From Bettongia penicillata ogilbyi (taxonomy: Eukaryota > Chordata > Mammalia > Diprotodontia > Potoroidae): a stretch of 64,000 nt of DNA. The stretch is taken from positions 6,662,058-6,726,057 of the forward strand of contig JAJHZJ010000121.1 of the NCBI GenBank assembly GCA_023548195.1, given 5' to 3'. Shown piece by piece: positions 45,351 to 57,227 of the stretch. Positions within the stretch are counted from its first letter, which is position 1; each line of letters opens with the position of its first letter. The position numbers and the translations under genes are program-made. The notes under the pieces are model-generated. The model worked only from the letters and a program-made list of their open reading frames with translations, searched no databases and was not told where the DNA came from.

Positions 45351-46984
45351 TCTGTTCAGATACAGATTAGAGTAGGCAACTTCAGAAACGCCTTCCCATT
45401 CAGAGCTCCTATGATTGTGTATGATTCAGGAACTTTCTGACTCTTTCTCATTTCCTAGCAGTACTCAGATGAGAAAATATCTTTCTCCTTTAAGAGTATG
45501 CATAGTTCTATATACTTATTAATATTCTGGGACCCACTCACCCCCAAATGAAAGATCTGAGGAGACAAAAAGAAAGAGGCTCTTTCAAACCTGATGAAGG
45601 ATGTAAGAAATATCTGTAATGGACAAGGCATGCCTCCACGAAATCTTTCAGCATTATTAAGAAATGCCAGTTTCAACAAGATCAATTGTACATATGGATT
45701 TCTTCAATATGTATAATTCAGGAAAGTGAGTCATAGATCCCTTTCATCTCAATGGAAATCTTTATTAAAGTGAAACAAAAACCCCACACCAACCCTCAAG
45801 CAGTGTTCCTTAAATGTTGACTCATGAACAAAGTGCACTGAGATACAGTACTTGAGGATCAACAAATTACATGTTCAGTAAGTTGAGGTAGATTTTGTCC
45901 AAACTCCACAAACTTCCTATAGACAAAAAAAACCATAATTTTTATCAGTTGGAAATTTAATTCACAAGTAAAGTGGAGAGTTTTTAGAGGAAAAGGATGA
46001 TTTTAGCTAAATATTTAGAATAGACTATTTTATTACCTGTTAATTCTGTCAAAGTAGATTCCATTATTCATGCTACAATATCCTCCCAAATAACATGGGA
46101 TAATTAGGCTAGAGATTCTCAAATTTTTCACCTCATGAGTCCATTTGGAGAATGTTCTAGCTCTCTTTTGCTTCCTTTATGCCACAACTTCTTTCTCTGC
46201 CCCTCAAAAAGCAATGTTATCTAATAAATTTGTATGTCAATACTCTTCATGGATCCATGATCTTGTTAATGTGAATGGTCTCTCCAACTGTGCAGATCAC
46301 AATCTGTCAAAAGCTTCTCATCTTCCATGATTCCAGTCAACATTCAACCATAACTGCTCAAGAGGATATATCCAAAGTGGCCTTCAGGTCTCCATTCTCT
46401 AGATTGCAGCACTTGAGTTGTCAGTCTGTAACTCTTTGCTCTGGCTAAATGACCAGCCTAATTTATTTTCTAATCCTCCATCTCCTTAATAATATCTTTT
46501 ATAATACATAAGTTATTATGTATTATCAACTACTCTCTCACCCAATGAGGAGGATGTGGTTGCTGGGGTTGAAATATCAGTTACCTTGGAGAGAAACGAC
46601 CACATCCTTTTAGAGTTTGTTATAGAGAAGAGAATACACCCGGCCATAGTCTGACATGCATCCCAGATTTTGAAGAGAATTGAATTCAAGGATTCAATTC
46701 AATTGAATTCAAGGAGAAAAAGGATATGTAAGATTCCAAGGACTAAAATTTTCTAGAAGAATTTTGGGAAACTCTAAAGAGTGAAATTCTGAAGATAGAA
46801 AGAAAAACAATCCTGGTGAAAAGAAAAATGAGAAATTGTCTAAATAAACGAATATGAATACACAGGAAACTCAACGATGAACTTAAATTTTAGGGACGTG
46901 TATAGAGGATACAGTCAAGGTTGGGTGATAAGCTAGAGAGCATGTAGAGAAGGAAAATAAAAATGGTGAAGGACTTTGGGTTCA
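45351..46984. other. No gene or known repeat recognised
   Basis: No recognisable coding content. Around 46680-46722 'gaattgaattc' recurs in direct and inverted form (GAATTGAATTC / GAATTCAATTGAATTC), a short local palindromic cluster. Confidence 0.45.
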
Positions 46985-47270
46985 TGATTTCATACGATAC
47001 GAGGATGAGATTAAAGAAACTATGGATTTTTATCCTGAAGAAGAGAAGCCTGAGGCTAGAAGGTGAGTAAAGCAGGGAAAAATAGGCCATAACAGTTATC
47101 TACAAGTAGGAGAAGGGCTTCCATTTGGAAGAGGGATAAGAATTTTCTGCTTGGTTTTTGAAGAAACTAAGAATAACGCATTGAAGGTGCATTGGGACCA
47201 AGGAAATATTTCCTCACAAATGGAGAGGTCCAAAAGTTGTATAGGCTGCAGCAGCAGGTGGCAGAATTCT
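46985..47270 (+). mobile_element. CR1/L3-type LINE 3' region
   Basis: The order is that of CR1/L3 3' ends: 'cctgaagaagagaagcctga', 'acagttatctacaagtagga', 'cttccatttggaagagggat', 'ttgcattgggacc'-type segment at 47187-47202, 'gaaatatttcctcacaaatg', and 'ggtccaaaagttgtataggc' (usual end '...caaaagtggaatgggctgcc'). No frame remains. Confidence 0.68.
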
Positions 47271-47456
47271 ATAGAATTAGGATTATGGCCATCAAGGTAA
47301 TGCATACTATGATCATTCACTTTATCTGTTATTTCATCAGCATGGGTCCTCTGTGCGATAGTGTAGATTGAAAGCACTCCCACATCTTTCTGTTCCATCC
47401 TCATAAATCTTCCAGAGGAAGTCAATCCACTGTTTTGGCAACCTTCATCTAGATCA

Positions 47457-47661
47457 CAGGTATAAAAAATGCAACCTACTGGCTGCATGTGGCCCACAAC
47501 ATTCCTGAGGAAAGCTCAAAGTTAAAATGTAATTGGAAAAATATTTAATACATTAATGAAAATATAATAAAGCATCACTTTAAAACTAAGTCAATATGCA
47601 GTCTATAGTTGTCATACTGATATATGGATTATTAACCCTCATTTGAGTTTGAAGCCAACTG
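47457..47661 (-). mobile_element. Non-autonomous hAT-like MITE, copy C
   Basis: On the minus strand it starts 'cagttggcttcaaactcaaa', carries the shared core 'ttttccaattacattttaac' and 'gttgtgggccacatgcagcc', and ends 'tatacctg'. Degenerate matching flanks (atctagat / atctaaga) may be the 8-base duplication of a hAT element. Confidence 0.68.
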
Positions 47662-47844
47662 ATCTAAGATCTCTGGACATGCCAAGTATAGAAACAGAGA
47701 CCATAGACTCTCTATAATTTTTGCTATATAATTAACCAATTTTTTTTAAAATTACATGTAATAACCCACATGGCTTGTCCTGTGGGGATAATAATAATAT
47801 TTTTTGTTATTATTAATCAATTATTATCCTCATATCAATTATTA

Positions 47845-48095
47845 TCAAAAATTAACATTTACATGGCACTTACTATGTGCCAGGCACTATGCTAAGTGCT
47901 TTACAGTTATTACATTTGGTCCTCACAATAACCCTAGAAAGTAGGCACTTTTTACAGATGAAGAAATTGAGGCAAACAGAGGTTAAGTGACTTGCCCAGG
48001 GTCACACAGGTACTAATTATCTGAAGTCACATTTGAACTCATCTTCCTGACTGCAGTCCTAGCATACCATCCATTGCACCACCTAGCTAGCCCAG
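47845..48095 (-). repeat. MIR/THER-type SINE, full length
   Basis: Minus strand: 'cttactatgtgccaggcact' (L2-like end), 'gttaagtgacttgcccaggg', 'tttgaactcatcttcctgac', 'ccattgcaccacctagctag' (head). One of the best preserved MIRs here. Confidence 0.92.
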
Positions 48096-49426
48096 TGATC
48101 AGGTAAAACTTTTTTGAGTTAGTAGACTTCTCATTTGAGAGGTTCTTGAGTGTTCCAGGGCTTTCTATGATCTAAACAATATAAATCTGCAAACAATAAC
48201 ACCTAGAGGATTCTATAGGGAAACTCATTTCACTTTGAATTCTATGCTGGGCTTCCTCCATGATAGTGACACATACACCTGTGGAGAACCTATGTCTTCC
48301 TGTTTTATACCTTCCTTGTTATTAGTAATCAGAGAGTTGACAAAAAAAAGTCTCTGTTGTTACACAGTTCATGGACTCTCATATGATCTCTTACATGATT
48401 ACACAATAAATTAATGGGATATATCTTGTTGGAGAAGAGCCTTTAAGTCAATCAAAGGTTGTTGCTGTTTATATTGTTTTTCTTAGGCAATAACTGTTAT
48501 GAACAGTGGTGTCTCATATTCTCTATATCTGTCAGTCACTTATATGACTTTAAAGAGGTGGTGGGCTATTGACTTTTGTTTGTGAAAGAAAGTTTATCTG
48601 CTCACTCTTTATTCTATCATCCATTATGTGTGGGTAGATCTCAAATTTTGTACAAATGGACACATAGGTATATAGGTTGGGAGGTTGATATTTTCTCTGA
48701 AACCCTTGTTTGGTAATAATAAAGTTTATGATTCCTCTCTGCATTTCCCAGTATTTAGCATCCTCTGCTCTTTCACATATCTAGGGAACTTAGATTTGGC
48801 AAGCTCAGTGCCCTGCAAATTGCATCATTGTTGGAACAGACCTCCTCTGTCTAATCTATTTACTCTTCCCATTTGTTTTTAATGCCAATTTTTATTTCTT
48901 TGTGAGGCACATCAGATAGAATAACATCAAAATCCAGATGTGGTAGCTCTACTGTCATTGATAGCCAAAAACAAGTGTCTTACAAAAATTTTAAAAGATT
49001 TTTTTCCCTTTATGTTTGGTCTCATCCTTCTAATCTTATCTTCAAATTCCTTTGGCTTAGCATTATTTATCTGGGTCTTTTGCCAAGCTTTCTGAAAATT
49101 TGTTCTTCCTTGTGTTGATTCATGAAGTTTTATGAGTCAATATTGTCTATAATCTTCTACTACATGCCTCTACAAGAGTTTGAAGATGAATTTATATGAT
49201 AATCTGACATTTTTAGTTGATATCTCTGACCTCATGCTTATATACTCTAAATTTGAGGTTCAGCCATTTTTAGGCACTTTGGGTATCCTCATTCATTGTA
49301 GTTCATTTACACTGGTCAATTCTCCTTAGGAAATCGGGATAGTGTGGGTTGACTTCTGTCCTCTTATCCGCTTCCTGTTTTTCAGCATCAAAAAAGATAG
49401 ATCACTTTGGAATTATGTCAATTATT
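48096..49426. other. No gene or repeat recognised
   Basis: No recognisable coding, RNA or repeat content in about 1.3 kb. Confidence 0.45.
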
Positions 49427-49672
49427 TTGTTGTCATTCCATCGTTTAAATTATATCCAACTCTTAGTGACCCCATATAGGGGTTTTCTTAGCAAAGATGC
49501 TAGGATAGTTTGTCATTTCCTTCTCTAGTTTATTTTACAGATGAAGAACTGAGGCAAACAGGGTTGAGCGACTTACCCAGGGTCACAAACTAGTAAATAT
49601 CTGAGATCAGATTTGAACTTAGGAAGATGACTCTTTCTAACTCCGAACCTGGGGGCATCCATATGCCACCAT
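49427..49672 (-). repeat. tRNA-type marsupial SINE (MIR3-like)
   Basis: The complement of the family seen at 56965-57216: 'cttagtgaccccatataggg', 'tagtttgtcatttccttctc', 'acagatgaagaactgaggca', 'gacttacccagggtcacaaa'. Nearly full length. Confidence 0.86.
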
Positions 49673-50227
49673 AGTCATTACAGTAGGATTTTCCTAAAGG
49701 AATACACACTGAATTTTATAAATTTATAAATTTAGTAGGTCTCCTATAAAGTATGAATTACAAAAAAATAAAAACTTCAGGACCAGATATTTTAAAAAAC
49801 ACTACAAGCTAGCATAGAAATTTAAAACGTATTAAAACATATTAAAACAGTAATAGAGAATCCAATAATAATTATAATGGGATTTATATTTTTATGTACT
49901 AAAATACTTCTCTGATATCTCAGACTCTGTTTATGATCCTAGTTTGTCAATAACTCTGGCCACTGGACCTGAACCATAAGCTCTGGAAAAAATCCTACCA
50001 AATTGAAAAGGCTTTAAACATAGGTTTGGAAATGGACTGTCTGAGACATGCCCTCACTAAGCTCAGAAGGGCTTATCATAAGATGATTGGACACCAGGTA
50101 ACAGGTGTACAAAAATTTCATGAAATCATTTATGAAAGTATGGAGAAGTTGCTTGTAACCTGAGTCAGTGGAGAGAATAAGTTCACTGACAAAATCAAGA
50201 ATCTTTCGTAGTTTTTATGCTTTTAAA
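49673..50227. other. No gene or repeat recognised
   Basis: AT-rich; 'tttataaatttataaattta' near 49717-49736 is a short repeat. Nothing else recognisable. Confidence 0.45.
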
Positions 50228-50345
50228 TAATTTTCATATGCATCATTTTCAACCCATCCCCACAATAGCCCTAAGACATAGGTACAATTAATATAATTAT
50301 GTCCATTTTATTGAAGAGGAAACTGAAGCACATTTTTTAGTTTTG
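50228..50345 (-). repeat. MIR SINE fragment
   Basis: 'catcattttcaacccatccc', 'cacaatagccctaagacata' and 'gtccattttattgaagagga' follow the MIR complement. The head is missing. Confidence 0.65.
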
Positions 50346-50935
50346 TAGTCAAAATATAGACACTACCATTCCCTGCCCCAAGTCACCATTATTTAAATTA
50401 ATTATATATCCTAAATTAGAACTCAGGCTTCCTAAGTACCAGCCTAATTAGAGGACAGGGAGCAATAACTAGGTAGTAGCTCTATGATGAACTAAAGAAG
50501 AGGAATTATTGAAAAGGTAAGCAGCAAAAATTTTTAAGGATCTATCAAGGAACATCACATAGAAACAGCATATGAACATCCATTCAGGGAAGCAAGATCA
50601 GCAGTTGTAGCAGATTCACAAACATGAAAAGTATGAAAGAAGCAATCACTTTTAGTGAGCAGAAGACTCGAAGGTCAACATGTAAACCAGCCCTACATAT
50701 GTGAAGTACTTGTTTCTTCATTTTTTTCACACTGGCAGGCTGATTCCCTATAGCACAACCACTAGAATCTCAGGGCTATGTGATAAATAATTACTAAGTG
50801 CCTTTTGTGTGGCAGCACTGTGCTTAGTGCTAAGGGTAACTCTGAGGGGTTGGGATGTGGAATTCTAATGTTGAGGGTGAGGTGTCATGAGACCCCATGT
50901 TAATTTCTCCCCATGACTGTCAGTTTATGTCAATC
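50346..50935. other. No gene seen; L2 scrap
   Basis: Mostly unrecognised. 50790-50840 ('ttactaagtgccttttgtgt') looks like a short minus-strand L2 end. Confidence 0.45.
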
Positions 50936-51149
50936 TGTTGCTGTTGTTGAGTCGTTTTAGTCAAATCTAACTTTTTGTGACCCCATTTAGGGTTTTCTTT
51001 GGCAAAGATACTGGAATAGTTTGCTGTTTTGCAGATAAGGAAACTGAGGCAATGGGTTAAGTGACTTGCCCAGGATCATACAGCTAGATTTGAATTCAGG
51101 TCTTCCTGACTGCAGGCTGAGTGCTCTGTTGTACCATATAGCTGTTAGA
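50936..51149 (-). repeat. tRNA-type marsupial SINE (MIR3-like)
   Basis: It starts 'tgttgctgttgttgagtcgt' and continues 'gtgaccccatttagggtttt', 'ctttggcaaagatactggaa', 'gttaagtgacttgcccagga' and 'gaattcaggtcttcctgact'. Full length apart from a short internal gap. Confidence 0.9.
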
Positions 51150-52035
51150 CTTATTTAGCTTTTAGAAAGTACTATTTACTAAAGTATTATCGTAAGGAGA
51201 GCTGCTACAAAACATTCTCCCCTAGAAGTCTGTGCCACACTCTCCCACCAGTGCATATAGAATTCAGAGGAAAATGGGCTCAAGCTTAAAGAGCACATGT
51301 AGCAAAGGTTTAATATAACTTCTAATTGATGGAAGTTCTTCTTTTCTCATCATTTCCAGTCTAGCCTTAGTTCCCAATGTTGATACTGTCACCAGTTGCT
51401 GCTCTCCCAGGAATATTGCTACCATGTCAATTGAAAGTTCAAATTCCCTCTTCCTTCGAAATGCATAATATCCTCCTCTGGTCAGTGTGGATTAGAGGAG
51501 GCCAAAGGATTCTCCTCTCTCTCACCCTCACCAAATCAATTCTTTCTCAAGGGCTGGGCTAGAAGCTTTCCTCACTATTGTCCCAGGCACCTAAATCCTC
51601 TTGGCTTCCAAACTGGACTTATATTCTATCCATGACCCAAAGTGTACGACCAAGTTTCCCTGTTCAATCTGAATATACTTCCTATGCAAGCTTACTTCAG
51701 TTCAACCATTGGTTTTCATGAATATCTTAATCAATCAAGGACTTTTTTACACAGTCTAAATTACAGCTTATAGCTGTTTTTGAATCAATCTGCTAATTGA
51801 TTCCAAAGAAAAATATTATGTAGTTAAGATATCAGAGCTTCTATCTTGACACTTACTTTAAGTGGGTTGGGGTTATTTGACTAACTGACCCATATGAAAA
51901 GTAGTCATTATAGTTATGTGTCAAGGGCACCGAGTTTGGTTCTTCTGAATCCTGGAATATTTGTTTATAGAAACTATGGTATTTGGCAATTATTGTTAAA
52001 ATATCTGTTTAAATTTTTTTAAAAAAATTTCTTTT
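51150..52035. other. No gene or repeat recognised
   Basis: No recognisable content. The 3' side becomes T- and A-rich at the insertion site of the next element. Confidence 0.45.
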
Positions 52036-53582
52036 AAAAAGAAAAAGAGGATGGCAGAGTAGAAAGACTCACGTATGCTAGCTCCGAATCCACAGCCCAT
52101 AAATTTTCTGTAAAAAGAACTCCCCACAAATTCTGGATCAGTGCAAGCCATGCACGAACATAGTGGAGGAGATTTCTGTTCCAGAGAGCCCTGGAAAGCT
52201 GTCCCCAGGGGTCCGTCGCATACCGGACATGGAGCCCACCCCTGCACTGCCCTGGCCGTGTGGCCCCAGAGGAGCAGATCAGAGCAGGCTTCAGGGATGG
52301 AACCTCCAGTGGCCACGAAGGTCCCTCCACCCACAGGTGCTCCAGGTCAGTGAGAGAGACTTCTGGGCTGGCCAAGAGGGGAGTGGGGTGTCTCCGTGAC
52401 TCGGGCCCCCTCGGGAGGCGGTGGCAGTGGCGGCAGCAGCAGAGGCAGCGGAGGCCAGGAGCTCCCGGAGCAGGCAGGAGCTCAGGGCCATTACCAAAGC
52501 TGAAAGCCCTGAGGCTGGGGAGCAGCATTTGAATCTCAGACCTCAAGCACTAGCTGGGCAGATCTAGACAGGGGTGGAGAGGAATCTCAGAAGTCAAGTA
52601 ACTGGCTGGGAAAATGCCCAGAAAAGGGAAGAAAAATAAGACCATAGAAAGCTACTTTCTTGGGGGACAGATGTTCCCACCTTTCATTTCTGATGATGAG
52701 GAACAATTCTTACCATCAGGGAAAGATGTGGAAGTCGGGGCCTCTGTATCCCAGACATCCAAGGTGGATGTCTGGTTGGCTCAGGCCATGGAAGAGCTCA
52801 AAAAGGATTTTGAAAATCAAGTTAGACAGGTGGAGGAAAAACTGGGAAGAGAAATGAGAGAGATGCAAGAAAAGCATGAAAAACGGGTCAATACCTTGCT
52901 AAAGGAGACCCAAAAAATGCTGAAGAAAATAACACCTTGAAAAATAGGCTCACTCAATTGGAAAAAGAGGTTCAAAAAGCCAATGAGCAGAAGAATGCTT
53001 TCAAAAGCAGAATTAGCCAAAAGGAAAAAGAGGTTCAAAAGCTCACTGAAGATAATAGTTCTCTCAAAATTAGAATGGAACAGATGGAGGCTAATGACTT
53101 TATGAGAAACCAAGAAATCACAAAACAAAACCAAAAGAATGAAAAAATGGAAGAGAATGTGAAATATCTCATGGGAAAAACAACTGACCTGGAAAATACA
53201 TCCAGGAGAGACAATTGAAAAATTATGGGACTACCTGAAAGCCATGATCAAAAAAAGAGCCTAGACATCATCTTTCATGAAATTATCAAGGAAAACTGCC
53301 CTGTGATTCTAGAACCAGAGGGCAAAATAAGTACTGAAGGAATCCATCGATCACCGCCTGAAAGAGATCCAAAAAGAGAAACTCCTAGGAACATTGTGGC
53401 CAAATTCCAGAATTCCCAAGTCAAGGAGAAAATCTTGCAAGCAGCTAGAAAGAAACAATTCCAGTATTGTGGAAATACAATCAGGATAACACAAGATCTA
53501 GCAGCTTCTACATTAAGGGATTGAAGGGCGTGGAATAGGATATTCCAGAAGTCAAAGGAACTAGAACTAAAAAGAAAAAGAG
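52036..53582 (+). mobile_element. L1/HAL1 5'UTR+ORF1 insertion with TSD, no 3' end
   Basis: The body 52050-53568 is flanked by the perfect 14-base duplication aaaaagaaaaagag (52036-52049, 53569-53582). It begins at 'gatggcagagtagaaagact', lacking only about the first 18 bases of the L1 start. It includes the GC-rich 5'UTR and ORF1 nearly identical to copy 3. It ends at 'caaaggaactagaact', inside the ORF1 C-terminal region, with no inter-ORF, ORF2, 3'UTR or A-tail. The end lies at 'taaaa' of the ORF1 sequence, so priming inside the RNA on an A-rich target is a natural explanation. Confidence 0.88.
52614..53568 (+). pseudogene. L1/HAL1 ORF1, frameshifted and 3'-truncated
   Basis: The start is ATG 52614 (MPRKGKKNKTIESYF), open for 108 codons through most of the coiled coil. 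One base is missing from the A-run at about 52912, shifting the frame. It resumes at 52937-53218 (rest of coiled coil, then the RRM-like start), where a TGA replaces a codon at 53216 ('RRDN'-stop). It resumes again at 53225-53524 (MGLPES... to STLRD). The end of the C-terminal domain is cut off by the insertion boundary. It is the least damaged ORF1 here but not functional. Confidence 0.88.
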
Positions 53583-54179
53583 ACTTCTAGACATCATTTG
53601 TGAATTTAAGGAAAAAGGTCCATCTTTTCATTAAGTCCTTATTATCTAGAGTAAATTCTTTGAAGAGATTGCAAGAGGCCTGACAAGCTCACCTTGAATG
53701 TCATCCTTCTTCTATACATCCTCTGTATATAAATGAATGGAAAGGAAAATATCTCCAGATTCTCTTGGAGATTTCACCTAGACCAGGCACTTCAACTTTT
53801 TTTTTTTAATTATTGCTTCCTTCCAGTATATAGACATCTCTGGTCTGAGCAGAGATGGAGTTAGAAGCTTGCATTAGAATTAAATTCTACCTGGATTTTT
53901 TTTTTCCTGTGGAATAAGTTTTCCAATATACCAACCCTCTTTTGTTTGGATAACTGAAACACCTAGATGAATTACTGATTTAGAAGAGGGTTTTAGATCT
54001 TTGACGCATGGCATTCTCAATCCTCGAAACAGAGGAATTTATTTCCTCCTAGACAAATATTTTCCCACCTAAAAATGTTATACTTCTTGATTTTATTCAA
54101 AATCAAGATAGATAGAACTTGTGGTAGATAGAACTTGCTTTATCAATTGTCTATATATGGTTTTGTCTTTAGTTTTCAG
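53583..54179. other. No gene or repeat recognised
   Basis: No recognisable coding or repeat content apart from short T-runs. Confidence 0.45.
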
Positions 54180-54310
54180 TTTCAACCCCTAATTATCCCT
54201 GTGTGACATTAGGTAAGTTAACTTGTCTAGGCTCCAATATCCTTTTATGTAAAATGATACTACTGGATTACATAGACTCTGAAATACCTTCCAGTTCTAG
54301 ATCAATAGGA
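54180..54310 (+). repeat. MIR SINE fragment
   Basis: 'ccctgtgtgacattaggtaa', 'cttgtctaggctccaatatc' and 'ttatgtaaaatgatactact' follow the MIR core, with the end 'ataccttccagttctagatc'. Confidence 0.75.
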
Positions 54311-54389
54311 TCCTCTGGCCCTATTTCACTCAGAAAGTAGAAGGTTAGGTAGAATTCACCTTATTTGTAGGTTTAATTTTTTTTGATCT

Positions 54390-54545
54390 TTAGACCCCAA
54401 TCCTGATCCTTAGTTGTGAGTATGGAATGTTGAGCAGGTAATTTAATTCCTCTGGACTCCAGTTTCTTCCTTTATAAAAAGATGTTACACTAGTGAGATG
54501 GATTCTTATGTCACTGGCAGCTCTAAATCTGTTTCTATAATTCTA
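54390..54545 (+). repeat. MIR SINE fragment
   Basis: A second plus-strand MIR: 'gagcaggtaatttaattcct', 'ctggactccagtttcttcct', 'ggcagctctaaatctgtttc'. It is the same order as the neighbour. Confidence 0.72.
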
Positions 54546-54599
54546 TTTCATTTAGAGATGAGGAGTTTGGATAGACATCACTTTATTATTAGGCTGTTT

Positions 54600-54960
54600 T
54601 TGGTTTTATCTTTAGTTCACAATCCATTAGTTCTCAGTATGAGACCTTGGTCAAGTTATTTAACCCCTCCAGTCCTCAGATTTCCCATCTGTAAAGTGAG
54701 AGGACTCAGTGGTGTTAGGATCCCATGGGCCTCTTATGGACTTAGAAAACCACAAATTAATAACATGTATGTTCTATTTACTTAAATACATATGTATATA
54801 TGTTTTATTTATTTTGTCAAACATTTCTCAGTTGTATTTTAATGTGACAGAAGCCAAACTCTAGTGTTTTGCCAGCATATTGAAGCCCCTGGGCTGAGTT
54901 TGATACCTCTGACTCCTTACTAAGGTCCCTTTCAACTCTACATCTATAATCCAGTGATGC
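54600..54960 (+). repeat. MIR SINE split by a hAT MITE
   Basis: The core is at 54600-54706 ('gagaccttggtcaagttatt', 'cagatttcccatctgtaaag'). The end appears at 54912-54960 ('taaggtccctttcaactcta'), on the far side of the MITE at 54707-54911. Confidence 0.75.
54707..54911 (+). mobile_element. Non-autonomous hAT-like MITE, copy B
   Basis: It starts 'cagtggtgttaggatcccat', has the shared core 'tggacttagaaaaccacaaa' and 'gtcaaacatttctcagttgt', and ends 'gagtttgatacctctg', whose complement cagaggtatcaaactc mirrors the start of copy A. No transposase, and no clear 8-base duplication. Confidence 0.72.
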
Positions 54961-56419
54961 TTTGATTTTTTTATTTCCCAATTCATTCTTTCCTTCTGTA
55001 TTTCATCCCCTCATCCCTGTCAAATATATGCCCTTTTATCTATTAAGGCCCCTTGACTCCACACTGACAATTCAAAAAACAGTAAGGTCTCAAGGACTTT
55101 TCAATCATGGAAAGAATACTTTTCAAGATCAAACTGTGGTCCTAATTGGTATAAAAGGAATAGAGGTCAATCTCAAACAAAAGAATTCACTGCTTCACTG
55201 TCTTTAAATGATATCAAAGAGCTATTTTCGAGGCAGATATTATTTTGTGCAGGTCAAATATTCTGACACAATAACTTATACCATTTATATTTTTTCTAAA
55301 TCTACAGAACGTACAGAATACAAATATCTTATAAATATTAAATATTTCTAACGCATAGTCCTGTGATAGTTAAATTCAGAGGTAACATAGCTGGATGCCA
55401 GCAGAAGAAGAAAATCAGGGATATTATTCAGTCATAGTTAAATTGTTGCCACTTTATCATTATCCTTGTCATCAACTAACATTTATTCAAGCCTTAATAG
55501 GTTTGTAACACTGTAGCAACGACTATATTACATATTACTAAATTTGTTGGAAAAGACAGTACTTATAGGATACATGGTGAATAGTGCTAAGCATCCCTAA
55601 TCCAATAATAATAATCTCATAAAAATGAAACAAGATGGATAACAGTCATGAACTCTAAGTTACATGGAGCAAAGAACTTCCAAAATGTAGAAACTTATCA
55701 ACAGAAATCAAAATCTTTTGGGAACAAGATGAGCCATATATCATCACCATTATACTGCCTGCTACTGAAGCTGTCCAAAAGATGTTGCTATAGAAAGGGA
55801 GTTTAAACTCCAATACTTTCATTTAAACACACATACACACACAAACAAACACATACACACAGAGTTATTTTATCTACTTGTACATTAGTTGGAAGTATTA
55901 AAGGAGCTTTGTAATTTCCCAATGGTAATTCAGCCTGGGACCTCCTGTTCTAAACTTTAAGGGAAAAATGGTTCTAAACTTTAAGGGAAAAACGTAAGGG
56001 AAAAATATCTTTGTAAAGCAAAGATATTTTATGAATTAGCACAGGAGCAATATTCTCCTCTACTCCACACCTTTCCCAGCAAAAAAGAACTCAATGTCTT
56101 TGTCTTTCTATGGGACTTATCTGGTCATTTTGATGAACCTTTCCTCTGACAGTAGAAAGATAGTGGTTCTCAATTCTTTTACACGGACAGAATTCTTTAC
56201 TCTTTATAAAACAAATCCTTTACAGGAGCATTTTTAGGTTGAATTTCTTAAATGGGAATTCCTCATGGTACAAAATAACACTAGGCTAGTTTTTAAGATA
56301 CTTCTATTTTCTTTTCAACTTTATTCCATATTGAGAATAATCTCAAATTCATCTAGTGAGAAGGATGAGACTGTTTGCCATCATTAAGTTTTGTGATGAG
56401 GAAAATTGAATGGAATATG
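54961..56419. other. No gene or repeat recognised
   Basis: About 1.5 kb without recognisable coding, RNA or repeat content. A CA-rich patch lies at 55828-55862 and a short tandem ('tctaaactttaagggaaaaa', twice) at 55948-55993. Confidence 0.45.
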
Positions 56420-56588
56420 TTGGAAGCAGTATGACAAAGGACCTGAGTGTGAAGTTGGCTTTGTTGCTTCCCACCTGAATGATATTAAGAAAATTACTTA
56501 ACCTTGCTGGGAATCAGTTTCTGTATTGGTAAAATGACAGTTGCACTAGATGACCTCTAAGGTTCCTCCAGCCCTAGAGCTATGATTT
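56420..56588 (+). repeat. MIR SINE
   Basis: Plus strand: 'agaaaattacttaaccttgc', 'gggaatcagtttctgtattg', 'actagatgacctctaaggtt', 'cctccagccctagagctatg'. Confidence 0.82.
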
Positions 56589-56953
56589 AAATGATCTACA
56601 ATTCAAACAACATAACACACTTTACAATAACTTTCCTTTTCCTCTCTTTTTATATAAGCCAGTATTTGAAAGCAATTGTTTCAAATTAATATCCTTTTTT
56701 GCCTAAAAACCCTAAGGGTTTGTTTATAATTTACTGCTTTGTTTGTGAAAAGCCTTTGTAATTTTGCCAGAACTGTGTACATTCTGTGGCCTAGGGACCC
56801 CAACAAGGAGGGGCTCTGAGCTCACATGGCTCCAAGTTCATTCTGGCCAGCCTGCTCCCCAAAGGAAAGGGAAAAGTCAGTTTACTATTCTCCTTGGATC
56901 TGCTCCCATCCTGCCAATAGGAAAATCTTTTTTTTTAAAGTTGAAGTATGACT
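56589..56953. other. No gene or repeat recognised
   Basis: A 96-codon frame (56764-57054) overlaps this region and the following SINE; its content is not recognisable. Confidence 0.45.
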
Positions 56954-57227
56954 CATGTCTAGGGCAACTGGGTGGCATAGTGGCTATAGTGCCAACCCTA
57001 GACACAGGTAGACCTGTGTTCAAATCTTACCTCAGACACTTACTAGCTGTGTGACCCTGAGCAAATCACTTAATGCCATTTGCCTCAGTTCCCTCATCTG
57101 TAAAATAAGCTGAAGAAGGAAATGGCAGAGTACTCCAGTATCTTTGCCAAGAAAACCCCAAATGGGGTCACAAAGAATCAAATATGACTGAAACAACTGA
57201 AAAATGACAACATAAACATGTCTAGGG
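56954..57227 (+). repeat. tRNA-type marsupial SINE, complete with TSD
   Basis: The body 56965-57216 lies between perfect 11-base duplications catgtctaggg (56954-56964, 57217-57227). Pol III promoter elements are visible: A-box-like tggcatagtgg (56973-56983) and B-box gttcaaatc (57018-57026). Downstream come the MIR-like core and the distal 'agaaaaccccaaatggggtc', ending in an A-rich 'acaactgaaaaatgacaaca'. It is the best reference copy for the family also seen at 10.1, 49.4 and 50.9 kb. Confidence 0.93.

Noticed and set aside
54707..54919. 8-base TSD for the hAT MITE copy B
   Set aside because: The flanking octamers (agaggact / actcctta) do not match, so the duplication is not claimed.
56973..57026. 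tRNA gene
   Set aside because: The A-box and B-box are present, but the region belongs to a TSD-flanked SINE and does not fold as a full tRNA by eye.
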